This document shows, piece by piece, positions 1 to 5,677 of a stretch of DNA of 5,677 bases (positions within the stretch are counted from its first letter, which is position 1; every line of letters begins with the position of its first letter). This DNA comes from an uncultured Synechococcus sp. GTDB taxonomy: Bacteria; Cyanobacteriota; Cyanobacteriia; PCC-6307; Cyanobiaceae. A model generated the notes under the pieces. That model was not told the origin of the DNA. It made no database searches and saw only the letters and a program-made list of their open reading frames with translations. The position numbers and the translations under genes were made by a program. The stretch spans positions 1 to 5,677 of the forward strand of contig CAJWIC010000097.1 of the NCBI GenBank assembly GCA_913040905.1, written 5' to 3'.

Positions 1-641
1 ACGGTGATGCAGATCGGATGCTGGCGGTTGATGCCCAGGGTCGGGTAGTGGATGGTGATCATGTGCTGTACCTCTGGGGAACGGTGCTTCAGGAGCAGAA
101 GGCGCTCCCCGGCGAGCGTCTGGTTGCCACGGTGATGTCCAACCTTGGATTTGAGCGGGCCTGGGAGCGGCGCGGTGGTGTGCTCGAACGCACGCCCGTC
201 GGCGACCAGCACGTCCATGCCGCGATGGTGGCCAGTGGAGCCGCTCTTGGGGGTGAGCAGTCGGGCCACATCCTTGCGGCATCCCATGGGCTCTGCGGTG
301 ATGGGGTCCTCACGGCGTTGCAGCTGGCAACGCTCTGCCATGGCCAGGACATCGCCTTGAGCGATTGGTTGGATCGCAGCTTCAGGGCTTATCCCCAGAA
401 GCTGGTGAATGTGACGGTTCCGGACCGAGCCCGCCGCAAGGGATGGTCCAGTTGCGGACCGCTTCAGGATGCGGTGCTCCAGGCGGAAGCGAGCATGGGG
501 GATGCCGGGCGCGTGTTGGTACGGGCCAGTGGCACCGAGCCGGTGCTCCGGGTGATGGTGGAAGCCGAGGAGCAGTCGCAGGTGGACCACTGGACCCAGC
601 ATCTGGCCGCACTGGCCGACGAGCATCTCAACGCTGCCTGA
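1..641 (+). CDS. glmM: Phosphoglucosamine mutase, C-terminal half (5' end outside window)
   Basis: This enzyme interconverts glucosamine-6-phosphate and glucosamine-1-phosphate in the cytoplasm, on the route to UDP-GlcNAc, peptidoglycan and lipopolysaccharide. The window opens inside the metal-binding loop: the first full codon is at base 3 and reads GDADR, with the preceding Asp codon split by the window edge. The sugar-specificity loop GGEQSGHI lies at about 249-272. The phosphate-binding loop RASGTEP lies at 522-542, followed by the usual short C-terminal tail and a TGA stop. About 212 residues are present, roughly the last 45-50% of a phosphohexomutase of about 450 residues; the serine active-site loop would be upstream. 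GGEQSGH rather than GGExSGH with phosphomannomutase-type surroundings favours GlmM over ManB/Pgm, but the missing half leaves some doubt. The 3' end overlaps the tail of the convergent kinase gene by 14 bp. Confidence 0.93.
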   Translation, partial: GDADRMLAVDAQGRVVDGDHVLYLWGTVLQEQKALPGERLVATVMSNLGFERAWERRGGVLERTPVGDQHVHAAMVASGAALGGEQSGHILAASHGLCGDGVLTALQLATLCHGQDIALSDWLDRSFRAYPQKLVNVTVPDRARRKGWSSCGPLQDAVLQAEASMGDAGRVLVRASGTEPVLRVMVEAEEQSQVDHWTQHLAALADEHLNAA

Positions 642-1566
642 GCAGCAGCTCACGGGCCATGGTGAGCGCCCCCCAGCAGGCATCCGATGCTGCCTGGGTC
701 CAGCGGGCCCCGGGCATCGTCGCGCTGATCCCCTGAACAACGGCCCGTTGCACGCTGCCCGGGTGCTGCAGCACGCCGCCGAGCCCTGCAACTGCCGGTT
801 GCTGCAGATCGAGTTCCCGAGCGACGGTGGCAGCGCAGCACACCAGAGCGGCCGCTGATCGTTGAAGAATCTCCTGCGCTGCCGGGAGTTCTGCATCAGC
901 GGCTTCCACCAGCAGCGGTGCCAGGGCAGCCAGGTCAGCGGCCGCGCGAGACGGGTGAACCACCCAGGCTTTGACCTCGGCATGGCTGCGGCAGTTCAGC
1001 TGCTCCCACATCCGCTGGCGCAGGTGATGGTCCGGCATCCTCCCATCGGCCATCTGCAAGGTCAGCTGCAAACCCTGATGCCCCAGATCAAATGCGGAGC
1101 CGGCGCCATCGAGCATCCAGCCCCATCCGCCGCAGCGGTGTTCCCGCCCGTGGGGGTCCCGGCCGAGGCAGATCATGCCGGTGCCGCTGATCAGGATGAT
1201 TCCAGCACCATCGGGGAATGCCCCCCGCAGCGCGGTGCGTTCGTCGCCGGTGGCGAGGGCTGCGCTCTGGCGAAGCGACAGAGCGTCCGCCAGCAATGCT
1301 GTGGCTCTTGGCTGCAGAGGGGTGCCCTGTTCGATTCCGCTGGCGCCAATCACGGCGGCATCCAGCTTCAGCTGCGCTTGACCTTGAACGGCAGCCCTCA
1401 GGCTGGTGCGGACGGCCTGGCGGAACCGCTCGTCACCGCCGGTGGCATCGAGGTGGGAGACCCCAGGACCTGATCCTTCGCCAAGGATCTGCCAATGATC
1501 TCCCCGCCAGCGGCTGACCCGGCAACGGGTGCTGGTCTGGCCGGCATCAAATCCTGCAAGCAGCAT
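628..1566 (-). CDS. BadF/BadG/BcrA/BcrD-type ATPase, N-acetylglucosamine-kinase-like
   Basis: This is an ASKHA-fold sugar kinase/ATPase of the BadF/NAGK group, probably a cytoplasmic kinase for GlcNAc or a related sugar; the substrate is inferred, not shown. Of 312 residues, the N-terminal phosphate-1 loop is FDAGQTSTR (6-14). GSGPGVSHL (31-39) lies where relatives carry GGPSN-type sugar contacts. GDERTAL (107-113) carries the probable catalytic Asp108. The phosphate-2 loop is ISGTGMI (126-132). GGWGWML (146-152) leads into [10 protein letters not shown] (153-162), and GLGGVL (261-266) is the adenosine motif. The usual GDEGSA motif is altered to DGAGSA. I chose the ATG at 1566 because it puts the phosphate loop 5 residues from the start and overlaps the upstream ictB stop by one base (TGATG). 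An ATG at 1611 would add 15 residues inside ictB. Last gene of the minus-strand block; it converges on glmM, which suits an amino-sugar role. Confidence 0.85.
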   Translation of the reverse strand: MLLAGFDAGQTSTRCRVSRWRGDHWQILGEGSGPGVSHLDATGGDERFRQAVRTSLRAAVQGQAQLKLDAAVIGASGIEQGTPLQPRATALLADALSLRQSAALATGDERTALRGAFPDGAGIILISGTGMICLGRDPHGREHRCGGWGWMLDGAGSAFDLGHQGLQLTLQMADGRMPDHHLRQRMWEQLNCRSHAEVKAWVVHPSRAAADLAALAPLLVEAADAELPAAQEILQRSAAALVCCAATVARELDLQQPAVAGLGGVLQHPGSVQRAVVQGISATMPGARWTQAASDACWGALTMARELLLRQR

Positions 1567-2861
1567 CAGTCCCGCAGCCAGCTGGAGCCGAGGCTGGCCA
1601 GTGCGAACCAACCGATCAGCTGCACCTCTGGCCGGAAGAAGATCGTGTCGGTGATGCCCTGGGTGAGCAGTCCGGCGATGGCGGCGAGGCTACCGATGGC
1701 GATCAACCCCTGCTGGCCGTGGATGCGAAGGCCGCGCCGCAGGCTGTTCAGCAGCAGTCCCAGGCAGGCCAACAGCCCTGGAACACCCGTTTCCACCAGG
1801 ATTTCCAACGGTACGGAGTAAGCGCTGAGGGCATTGAACTTCGGTTGCTGATACAGCGGGTAGATGCTGTTGAAGGCGACATTGCCGGGCCCGATTCCCA
1901 GCCATGGGCGGTCCTGAACCATGGCGAGGGCCGCCAGCCATACGTTGATGCGGAAGTTGTTGGAGCTGTCACCGCGGCCGGCCAGCAGACTCAGCACCCG
2001 GGTGCGAATCGGTTCCAGCTGCGTGATCGCCAGGGTGAGCACGATGCCACCGATCAGAAGGGCGCCGAGGGGCAGCAGGCGTCGCCAGAGGGGAGGCCAG
2101 TGGGCTGTGCCGCGGAGCAGGAGCAGCAGTCCCGCAAGGGCCATGCCCGCCAGCAGACCCAGCCAGCCCCCGCGGCTGTAGGTAAACAGGATGGCGATCC
2201 CCGCCAGCAGGGCGGTTACTGCCGCCACCATGCGAAAGCTCAGCCGCCTCCAGCGCAGGACGGCAATGCAAGCCAGCGGCACCAGGGGCAGGAGGTAGCC
2301 GGCCAGGAGGTTGGGATTGCCCAGTGGTCCGTAGATGCGAATCGTGCCGGCACTCACCGAGTTGGGATCAGCCCAGCCGGCGAGTTCCTCGGTGGAGGCA
2401 TACAGCTGCCGCAGCGCCAGGACACTGCTGAGCAGACCACCGCCCAACAGGGCGGCCAGCAGTCGGTCCCACCAGATGATCTGCCGTTCCAGCAGGGTGC
2501 GCATCAGGGCGAACACGCCCAGGTAACTGGCCAGCTTCAGCAGACCTTTGGCCGCCGCGAGCGGAACGGGGGAGAACCCTGTGCTCACCAAGGCGATGGC
2601 GAGGTACAGCAGGACCCATCGGCTGATGGCTCCGATGCGCTCAGCGGGGGTGATCAGTGACCAGAGCAGCCAGAGCAGGCCAGCGGCAGCGATTTCCAGC
2701 CCCAGACCATTGCGCGAGACGAAGGGCAGGCTGCCCAGCAGCAGCATCAGCACTCCCCCCGAAAGCAGCTCCAGCCGCTGCTGCACTGATGCCGTCACCG
2801 CCAGACATCCGCGCCAGCGCAGGAGCAGAGAACCAGACAGGTGATCTGTGGCTTCGGCCAT
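1566..2861 (-). CDS. ictB: IctB-type polytopic membrane protein (Wzy_C / O-antigen ligase superfamily; 'putative bicarbonate transporter')
   Basis: An inner-membrane protein of 431 residues with about ten or more hydrophobic segments (for example 35-50, 52-70, 82-97, 132-150, 183-203, 211-228, 230-250, 262-280, 360-372, 385-402, 412-426). Cyanobacterial homologues were named IctB for inorganic carbon accumulation, but the fold is that of O-antigen ligases/polymerases and the transport role has been questioned. Family signatures are IYGPLGNPNLLAGYL (176-190), FTYSRGGWLG (226-235), the loop RINVWLAALAMVQDRPWLG (304-322) with IGPGNVAFN (323-331), YSVPLEILVETGVPG (348-362) and TDTIFFRPEVQL (404-415). 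The last Wzy_C-like signature fits the ligase pattern H-[NSQ]-x9-G-x2-G except that His is Tyr348. From memory the family is slightly longer, near 450-470 residues. The ATG lies 3 bp after the trmB stop. No strong Shine-Dalgarno is visible, so translation probably couples to trmB. The stop overlaps the kinase start by one base. Confidence 0.9.
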   Translation of the reverse strand: MAEATDHLSGSLLLRWRGCLAVTASVQQRLELLSGGVLMLLLGSLPFVSRNGLGLEIAAAGLLWLLWSLITPAERIGAISRWVLLYLAIALVSTGFSPVPLAAAKGLLKLASYLGVFALMRTLLERQIIWWDRLLAALLGGGLLSSVLALRQLYASTEELAGWADPNSVSAGTIRIYGPLGNPNLLAGYLLPLVPLACIAVLRWRRLSFRMVAAVTALLAGIAILFTYSRGGWLGLLAGMALAGLLLLLRGTAHWPPLWRRLLPLGALLIGGIVLTLAITQLEPIRTRVLSLLAGRGDSSNNFRINVWLAALAMVQDRPWLGIGPGNVAFNSIYPLYQQPKFNALSAYSVPLEILVETGVPGLLACLGLLLNSLRRGLRIHGQQGLIAIGSLAAIAGLLTQGITDTIFFRPEVQLIGWFALASLGSSWLRD

Positions 2862-2864
2862 CGC

Positions 2865-3575
2865 TCAGGCTTCGGGGAAGACCGTCTCAGCGGGATTATC
2901 AAGCGCCTGCCAGCGGCTTTCCAGTGCCTCCGCCTCAGGGAGTGGATGCGCATTGCGCTGATACAGCACGCGATACACGGGAAGATTCTTCTCGAGGACG
3001 TATTGCTCCCGTTCCGTGGGAACCGGCAGGGGGTTGTCGTCGCGCCAGGGTCTTGCATCCGACTCCGGCCGCGAGAAACAGCCACTCAGTTCCGTGAGGG
3101 CCACCATCGGTTCGATCACTGCCAGAACATCGCTCTGCAAGAAGAGCTCCCGCCCGGGCTGGAGGGCCGCCGCGATGGCCAGCAGCAGAGCGGGCTGCAA
3201 CACCCGACGCTTGCGATGCCGCCGTTTGAACCACGGGTCCGGGAATTGCACTGAGACCCGCTGCAATCTGTCGTTCGGCAGAGCTGCGAGCCAACTTTCC
3301 AGGCTGATGTTGGCGTTGCAGAACAGCACACGCACATTGCCCTGGTCACTGTTGAGAGCATCGCGGTCGGCGGCGGTCACGAGGGGGCGGCGGATCTCCA
3401 CACCCAGGTGGTTCCATCCCGGGTTCAATTCGGCCAGCCCCAGGATGCAGCGTCCTCTGGCGCAGCCGATATCGAGGTGAATCGGTTGCTCGGGGTGGTC
3501 GAACAGCTCTCCGGGTGATGGCAGCTGCAGCGGCAGCTGGAAGAAGCGGCTGAGGGGATTGACGTGCTGGCGCAA
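2865..3575 (-). CDS. trmB: tRNA (guanine-N7-)-methyltransferase (m7G46)
   Basis: This SAM-dependent enzyme methylates N7 of G46 in the variable loop of many tRNAs. The 236-residue Rossmann-fold protein has the SAM-binding loop [11 protein letters not shown] (34-44), GVEIRRPLV (58-66, the acidic end of strand 2), [10 protein letters not shown] (88-97), the TrmB hallmark [15 protein letters not shown] (111-125), and the C-terminal substrate motif [20 protein letters not shown] (184-203). Length is normal for bacterial TrmB. The start is TTG at 3575, since no in-frame ATG exists between the upstream stop and the SAM loop and [12 protein letters not shown] fits the N-terminus I recall for marine Synechococcus TrmB. 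The upstream FIST gene ends at 3579 in the same reading frame (TGA, one ACG codon, TTG). With no recognisable Shine-Dalgarno, initiation probably relies on translational coupling. ictB follows after 3 bp. Confidence 0.95.
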   Translation of the reverse strand: MRQHVNPLSRFFQLPLQLPSPGELFDHPEQPIHLDIGCARGRCILGLAELNPGWNHLGVEIRRPLVTAADRDALNSDQGNVRVLFCNANISLESWLAALPNDRLQRVSVQFPDPWFKRRHRKRRVLQPALLLAIAAALQPGRELFLQSDVLAVIEPMVALTELSGCFSRPESDARPWRDDNPLPVPTEREQYVLEKNLPVYRVLYQRNAHPLPEAEALESRWQALDNPAETVFPEA

Positions 3576-3578
3576 CGT

Positions 3579-4850
3579 TCAATCGGCATTGGCAGGGGGA
3601 TCCTGCCTCAGCAGCCCCCAGCAGGCGGTGTAGCCATGGAGATGAGTGGACCCGGCCACCGGCCCGATTTCGCCGTTGCAGAAGGCCCCGGCCATCGGCA
3701 GGTCCGGCATCACGGTGCGACCCAGGTTCACATCGCCATCGGCTTGACCGAACAATCCCTGGCCACGCCCCAGGCAGGCCATCAGCAGACCGAACACAGG
3801 AGCTGATCCGGCCCCTTCGGTTGAGGAGCGCAGCAGGTTGAGTGCTTCCGTGCGAGAGGCATCGGCTTCCCGCAGCTGGAACTGAACATTCATGCCGGGA
3901 CGCACCCGATCCGCCACCGCCACCGCGCCGTTGTTGGGGTCCACACCGATCAGATTGCGGACGAGGAAGGCCCCACGGTCACCATCCGGATGGTTGGGGG
4001 TGAGCTGCAGATTGCGGCGTTCGATGCCGAGGAAAAGGGAGTGACGCACCTGTTCCCGTTCCTCCTGGGTCAGGTCCGCCAGGATTCGTTGCAGGCACGC
4101 CACCGGGGTGTCGCGACGCTCCCCATCATTGAGTTCCAGCACCACGTTGCGCTGGACCTGCTCGATCGAAAACACCGGCCCGATCGGCCGGCAACCCTGC
4201 GCCACCACGCTGTCCAGCCGCCAATCACCGCCGATGGAGCAGATCACCGCTCCTGTCACCACGCGGTCGTCGAACAGCAGGGAGCCATGGGGAGCATTGT
4301 GGGGACAGGCAATGCCGCCGATCTTTTCGGCGGCTGGAAAGGCGTAGTCCATCCCACTGATCAGATCATTGATGTTGCTGCTGGTGGGATCGATCAGCAG
4401 GATCTGGCTGCGGCACTGCTTCGGGTTCAGGCCACTCCACTCCTGCCATGTCTGCGCAGAGCCGTCGAGATCCGGCAGCGACGTTGTGGAAAGAGCCACG
4501 CTGTCGATCTCGGCTCCCGGCAGATTCAGCAGGGTCACACTCAGTGACGGGGCCTGCTCGATTTCGGCGGCAGTGCCGTCGGCTCGGGTTCCAACAACGC
4601 CACCGCCGGCTGCCCCAAGCCAGTGCCGTGATTTCAAGTCCTGTCGCAGCAGTGGCAACAGGCGTGGCAGGTCGCTGGCGTACCCCGTCGAGGCGAACAC
4701 CAGGGCTAGGTCAGCTTCCCCCCGTTGTCCCAGCTGGCTGACCACCTCCCGAACGGCTTCCTCGAGCGAGGGTCGGGTGGAGAGGGCCGACCGACAACTG
4801 GGTGATGCGGTCGCAGCGCGGAACCAGTCGAGGGGGGAGAACATGGCCAT
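3579..4850 (-). CDS. FIST N-/C-domain protein, stand-alone
   Basis: FIST domains are predicted small-ligand sensory modules, often fused to GGDEF, kinase or chemoreceptor outputs; here FIST stands alone with no output domain, as in many cyanobacterial homologues. The 423 residues hold a FIST_N half (about 45-240) with HWLGAAGGGVVG (76-87), GGIACPHNAPHGSLLF (178-193) and GAVICSIGGDWRLDSVVAQGC (200-220, ending GC before RPIGPVF). The FIST_C half (about 245-415) has FLVRNLIGVDPNNGAVAVAD (295-314), LLMACLGRGQGLFG (355-368), and AFCNGEIGPV (389-398) followed by HLHGYTACW (403-411). Nine cysteines are spread through the protein. No signal peptide or membrane segment is seen, so it should be cytoplasmic. 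The start is ATG 4850; ATG 4844, two codons in, is an alternative. AGGG lies 8 bases before the first ATG, a weak ribosome site. First gene of the minus-strand block, divergent from the DUF3177 gene. Ligand and partner unknown. Confidence 0.88.
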   Translation of the reverse strand: MAMFSPLDWFRAATASPSCRSALSTRPSLEEAVREVVSQLGQRGEADLALVFASTGYASDLPRLLPLLRQDLKSRHWLGAAGGGVVGTRADGTAAEIEQAPSLSVTLLNLPGAEIDSVALSTTSLPDLDGSAQTWQEWSGLNPKQCRSQILLIDPTSSNINDLISGMDYAFPAAEKIGGIACPHNAPHGSLLFDDRVVTGAVICSIGGDWRLDSVVAQGCRPIGPVFSIEQVQRNVVLELNDGERRDTPVACLQRILADLTQEEREQVRHSLFLGIERRNLQLTPNHPDGDRGAFLVRNLIGVDPNNGAVAVADRVRPGMNVQFQLREADASRTEALNLLRSSTEGAGSAPVFGLLMACLGRGQGLFGQADGDVNLGRTVMPDLPMAGAFCNGEIGPVAGSTHLHGYTACWGLLRQDPPANAD

Positions 4851-4851
4851 G
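4842..4851. other. Perfect 10-bp palindrome CATGGCCATG at the FIST start codon
   Basis: The decamer equals its own reverse complement, so each strand reads ATG-GCC-ATG through it. On the minus strand this is the start of the FIST gene (Met-Ala-Met). On the plus strand the same triplets are in frame with the DUF3177 gene and lead to it without a stop. This makes the extent of the divergent intergenic region ambiguous. It could be chance or a small operator; nothing in the sequence decides that. Confidence 0.6.
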
Positions 4852-4930
4852 AATTGGACCCTATCAATCCCTGCAGCACGGTGCGGGACATCGATAATGG
4901 CGCGATTACAGCGTGCCGTTTTGAACGAGC
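4851..4930. promoter_or_regulatory. Divergent promoter region between the FIST and DUF3177 genes
   Basis: The only place where both outward-reading transcription units can start is this short gap and the first bases of the DUF3177 gene. On the plus strand GATAAT at 4893-4898 matches five of six bases of a sigma-70-type -10 box, but no good -35 box stands 16-18 bases upstream. If it is used, transcripts would begin near 4905, after the ATG at 4897, which would favour the TTG start at 4921. On the minus strand TGTAAT (4910-4905) also matches five of six and would give the FIST operon a leader of about 45-50 bases, again with no clear -35 box. The location is firm by gene arrangement; the boxes are weak. 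Confidence 0.35.
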
Positions 4931-5529
4931 TTTCCTACCGGGTACTGGTGTGGCTCACCTATCGGCTGGCGGCGACGATGGCTCTGGGCCTGCCATTGGT
5001 GTTGCTGATCTGGTCGACCTGGCGGGGTGACTCAGTCGTGCAGCGATTGCTTGGTCTCTATTGGAAGGTGGCCAGCCTGATGATGATCAGCTTGCTGTTG
5101 CTCACCGACGAGCGCCCCCTGGGGTACGTGACGGCTGTTGTGGCGCCTGTGTTGATGGTGGTGAGTGTCTGGTTCTGGGTGGATCTCAATGAGGAACTGG
5201 CCGACCAGCCCCCATGGCGTCCCTTGCCGCTCACCGTTCGTCTCTGGCGTTGGGCCCTCAGCGGCTTCGGTGTGATCAGCCTGGCGATGACCGCGACGGG
5301 TCTGCGCTGCATGGAGTCGCCCAGTTCGGATTGTGCTGCCTGGCTGGAAGCACCACAGGGCTTGCATCGCGTGGTTGAAACCGTGTTTGATTTCGTCTTC
5401 GGAGGTCAGTGGAGCGAGGCTGTTGCGGCTTTCGTCGGTTACGTGGCCCTGGTGGCCTATCTCGCTGGCTTCCTGCAGTGGCTGTTGGTGCGCCTGCCCC
5501 GCCACGGGCGGGTGGCCGGTGAGTTCTGA
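4897..5529 (+). CDS. DUF3177-family cyanobacterial membrane protein
   Basis: A small polytopic membrane protein of unknown function with cyanobacterial distribution. With the ATG at 4897 it has 210 residues and about five membrane segments (22-40, 53-70, 76-94, 118-135, 175-198). DUF3177-like features are VLVWLTYRLA (16-25), a YWKVASL stretch (55-61) and the conserved FWVDLNEEL (93-101) at a membrane edge. CMESPSSDCAAWLEAP (138-153) lies in an outside or lumenal loop with two cysteines that could pair, and LVRLPRHGR (197-205) is the basic end. The reading frame is open far upstream, but that part is antisense to the FIST gene and is not credible as coding. Possible starts are ATG 4897 (weak GGGA 8 bases upstream), TTG 4921 (giving LNELSYR, close to the usual N-terminal length as I recall it) and ATG 4843/4849, which would overlap the FIST start. 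The stop overlaps the next start (TGATG). Confidence 0.82.
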   Translation: MARLQRAVLNELSYRVLVWLTYRLAATMALGLPLVLLIWSTWRGDSVVQRLLGLYWKVASLMMISLLLLTDERPLGYVTAVVAPVLMVVSVWFWVDLNEELADQPPWRPLPLTVRLWRWALSGFGVISLAMTATGLRCMESPSSDCAAWLEAPQGLHRVVETVFDFVFGGQWSEAVAAFVGYVALVAYLAGFLQWLLVRLPRHGRVAGEF

Positions 5530-5677
5530 TGTCGGACCGTGAACTTGTCCAGCAGCTCGAGGAGCGCAGCCGTTTGCAGCCTGACCGCGTCGTGCGGCTC
5601 ACCGGCCTGGTGGAGGGCGATGCCTTTGAGCTGCTGATCTTCCGTGGGTTCAGCAGCAGCACCACCCATCCAACCGC
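5529..5677 (+). CDS. DUF7734-like conserved cyanobacterial protein, N-terminal fragment (3' end outside window)
   Basis: Forty-nine complete codons are visible, beginning MSDRELVQQLEERSRLQPD and passing through VVRLTGLVEGDAFELLIFRGFSSSTTHPT (21-49) to the window edge. The segment LIFRGFSSSTTHPT (36-49) resembles the hallmark of a small conserved cyanobacterial and plastid family (DUF7734), whose members I recall having an FRGFSSS-type stretch followed by a Thr-Ala-Phe-Asp-Pro run; the window ends just before that point. The function is unknown. The ATG overlaps the TGA of the DUF3177 gene by one base. GGTGAG, five bases before the ATG, is the best ribosome-site match at any junction here. The two genes are likely co-transcribed and translationally coupled. 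Only the family assignment is uncertain; the reading frame itself looks real. Confidence 0.7.
   Translation, partial: MSDRELVQQLEERSRLQPDRVVRLTGLVEGDAFELLIFRGFSSSTTHPT

Noticed and set aside
633..646. Small hairpin GCTGC-CTGA-GCAGC as a glmM terminator
   Set aside because: The stem is only 5 bp and no T-tract follows on either strand; repeated GCAGC/GCTGC triplets make such stems common in this sequence.
862..1473. Plus-strand open frame of 203 codons
   Set aside because: It lies antisense to the kinase gene, whose ASKHA motifs are clear. It has no domain and no plausible start context; it is a product of high GC.
1567..1611. Fifteen-residue N-terminal extension of the kinase
   Set aside because: It would overlap ictB by 46 bp and push the phosphate loop away from the N-terminus; the ATG at 1566 with the 1-base overlap is simpler.
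1719..2660. Plus-strand open frame of 313 codons
   Set aside because: It is fully antisense to ictB and very rich in Gln, Gly and Pro, which is what the complement of a Leu/Ala-rich CTG/GCC membrane gene gives; it has no recognisable domain.
3990..4547. Plus-strand open frame of 185 codons
   Set aside because: It is antisense to the well-supported FIST gene and has no family resemblance.
4369..4896. Upstream extension of the DUF3177 reading frame
   Set aside because: This part is antisense to the FIST gene, is Ser/Arg/Pro-rich and lacks the membrane character of the rest; DUF3177 proteins begin just before the YRLA segment.
1..5677. Mobile elements, CRISPR arrays, tRNA or rRNA genes, long repeats
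   Set aside because: No terminal inverted repeats, transposase or integrase motifs, spaced repeats, cloverleaf sequence or rRNA-like stretch were found by eye on either strand; genes fill nearly the whole window.

Overview
The window looks like chromosomal DNA of a picocyanobacterium, most likely the marine Synechococcus/Cyanobium group. The evidence is high GC content, very tight gene packing, and gene families that are cyanobacterial or cyanobacterial/plastid in distribution: an IctB-type membrane protein, a DUF3177 membrane protein and a DUF7734-like protein. I saw no HIP1 octamer (GCGATCGC), which freshwater cyanobacteria often carry in abundance; its absence fits the marine picocyanobacterial lineage. 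The lineage call rests on remembered family resemblance, not on a search.

Layout. Bases 1-641 (+) hold the C-terminal half of glmM, phosphoglucosamine mutase. Facing it is a four-gene block on the minus strand, transcribed from about 4850 down to 628: a FIST-domain sensor-like protein (4850-3579), trmB tRNA m7G46 methyltransferase (3575-2865), an ictB-type Wzy_C-family membrane protein (2861-1566), and a BadF/BadG-type, N-acetylglucosamine-kinase-like ATPase (1566-628). The junctions are 3 bp, 3 bp and a 1-base stop/start overlap, so the four genes are probably one operon. The last gene converges on glmM with a 14-bp tail overlap. On the plus strand, diverging from the FIST gene across at most about 46-70 bp, are a DUF3177 membrane protein (about 4897-5529) and the start of a DUF7734-like gene (5529 to the window end), joined by another 1-base stop/start overlap.

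How the genes may fit together. GlmM makes glucosamine-1-phosphate for UDP-GlcNAc and the cell wall, and the facing kinase belongs to a superfamily that phosphorylates GlcNAc or related sugars, so one end of the window leans to amino-sugar metabolism. IctB, annotated by tradition as a bicarbonate transporter, is built like an O-antigen ligase/polymerase and is translationally coupled to that kinase. This is modest contextual support for a glycan-related role, although the conserved ligase histidine appears replaced by tyrosine. TrmB is housekeeping, and the FIST, DUF3177 and DUF7734 proteins have no established function in this setting.

There is no mobile element, CRISPR array, RNA gene or phage gene that I can support, and no gene-free stretch longer than about 50 bp. 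The window reads as ordinary core genome. Its most interesting points are the ictB-kinase coupling, the odd ATP-site motif in the kinase, and the very compact divergent start region, where a 10-bp palindrome puts ATG-GCC-ATG on both strands.
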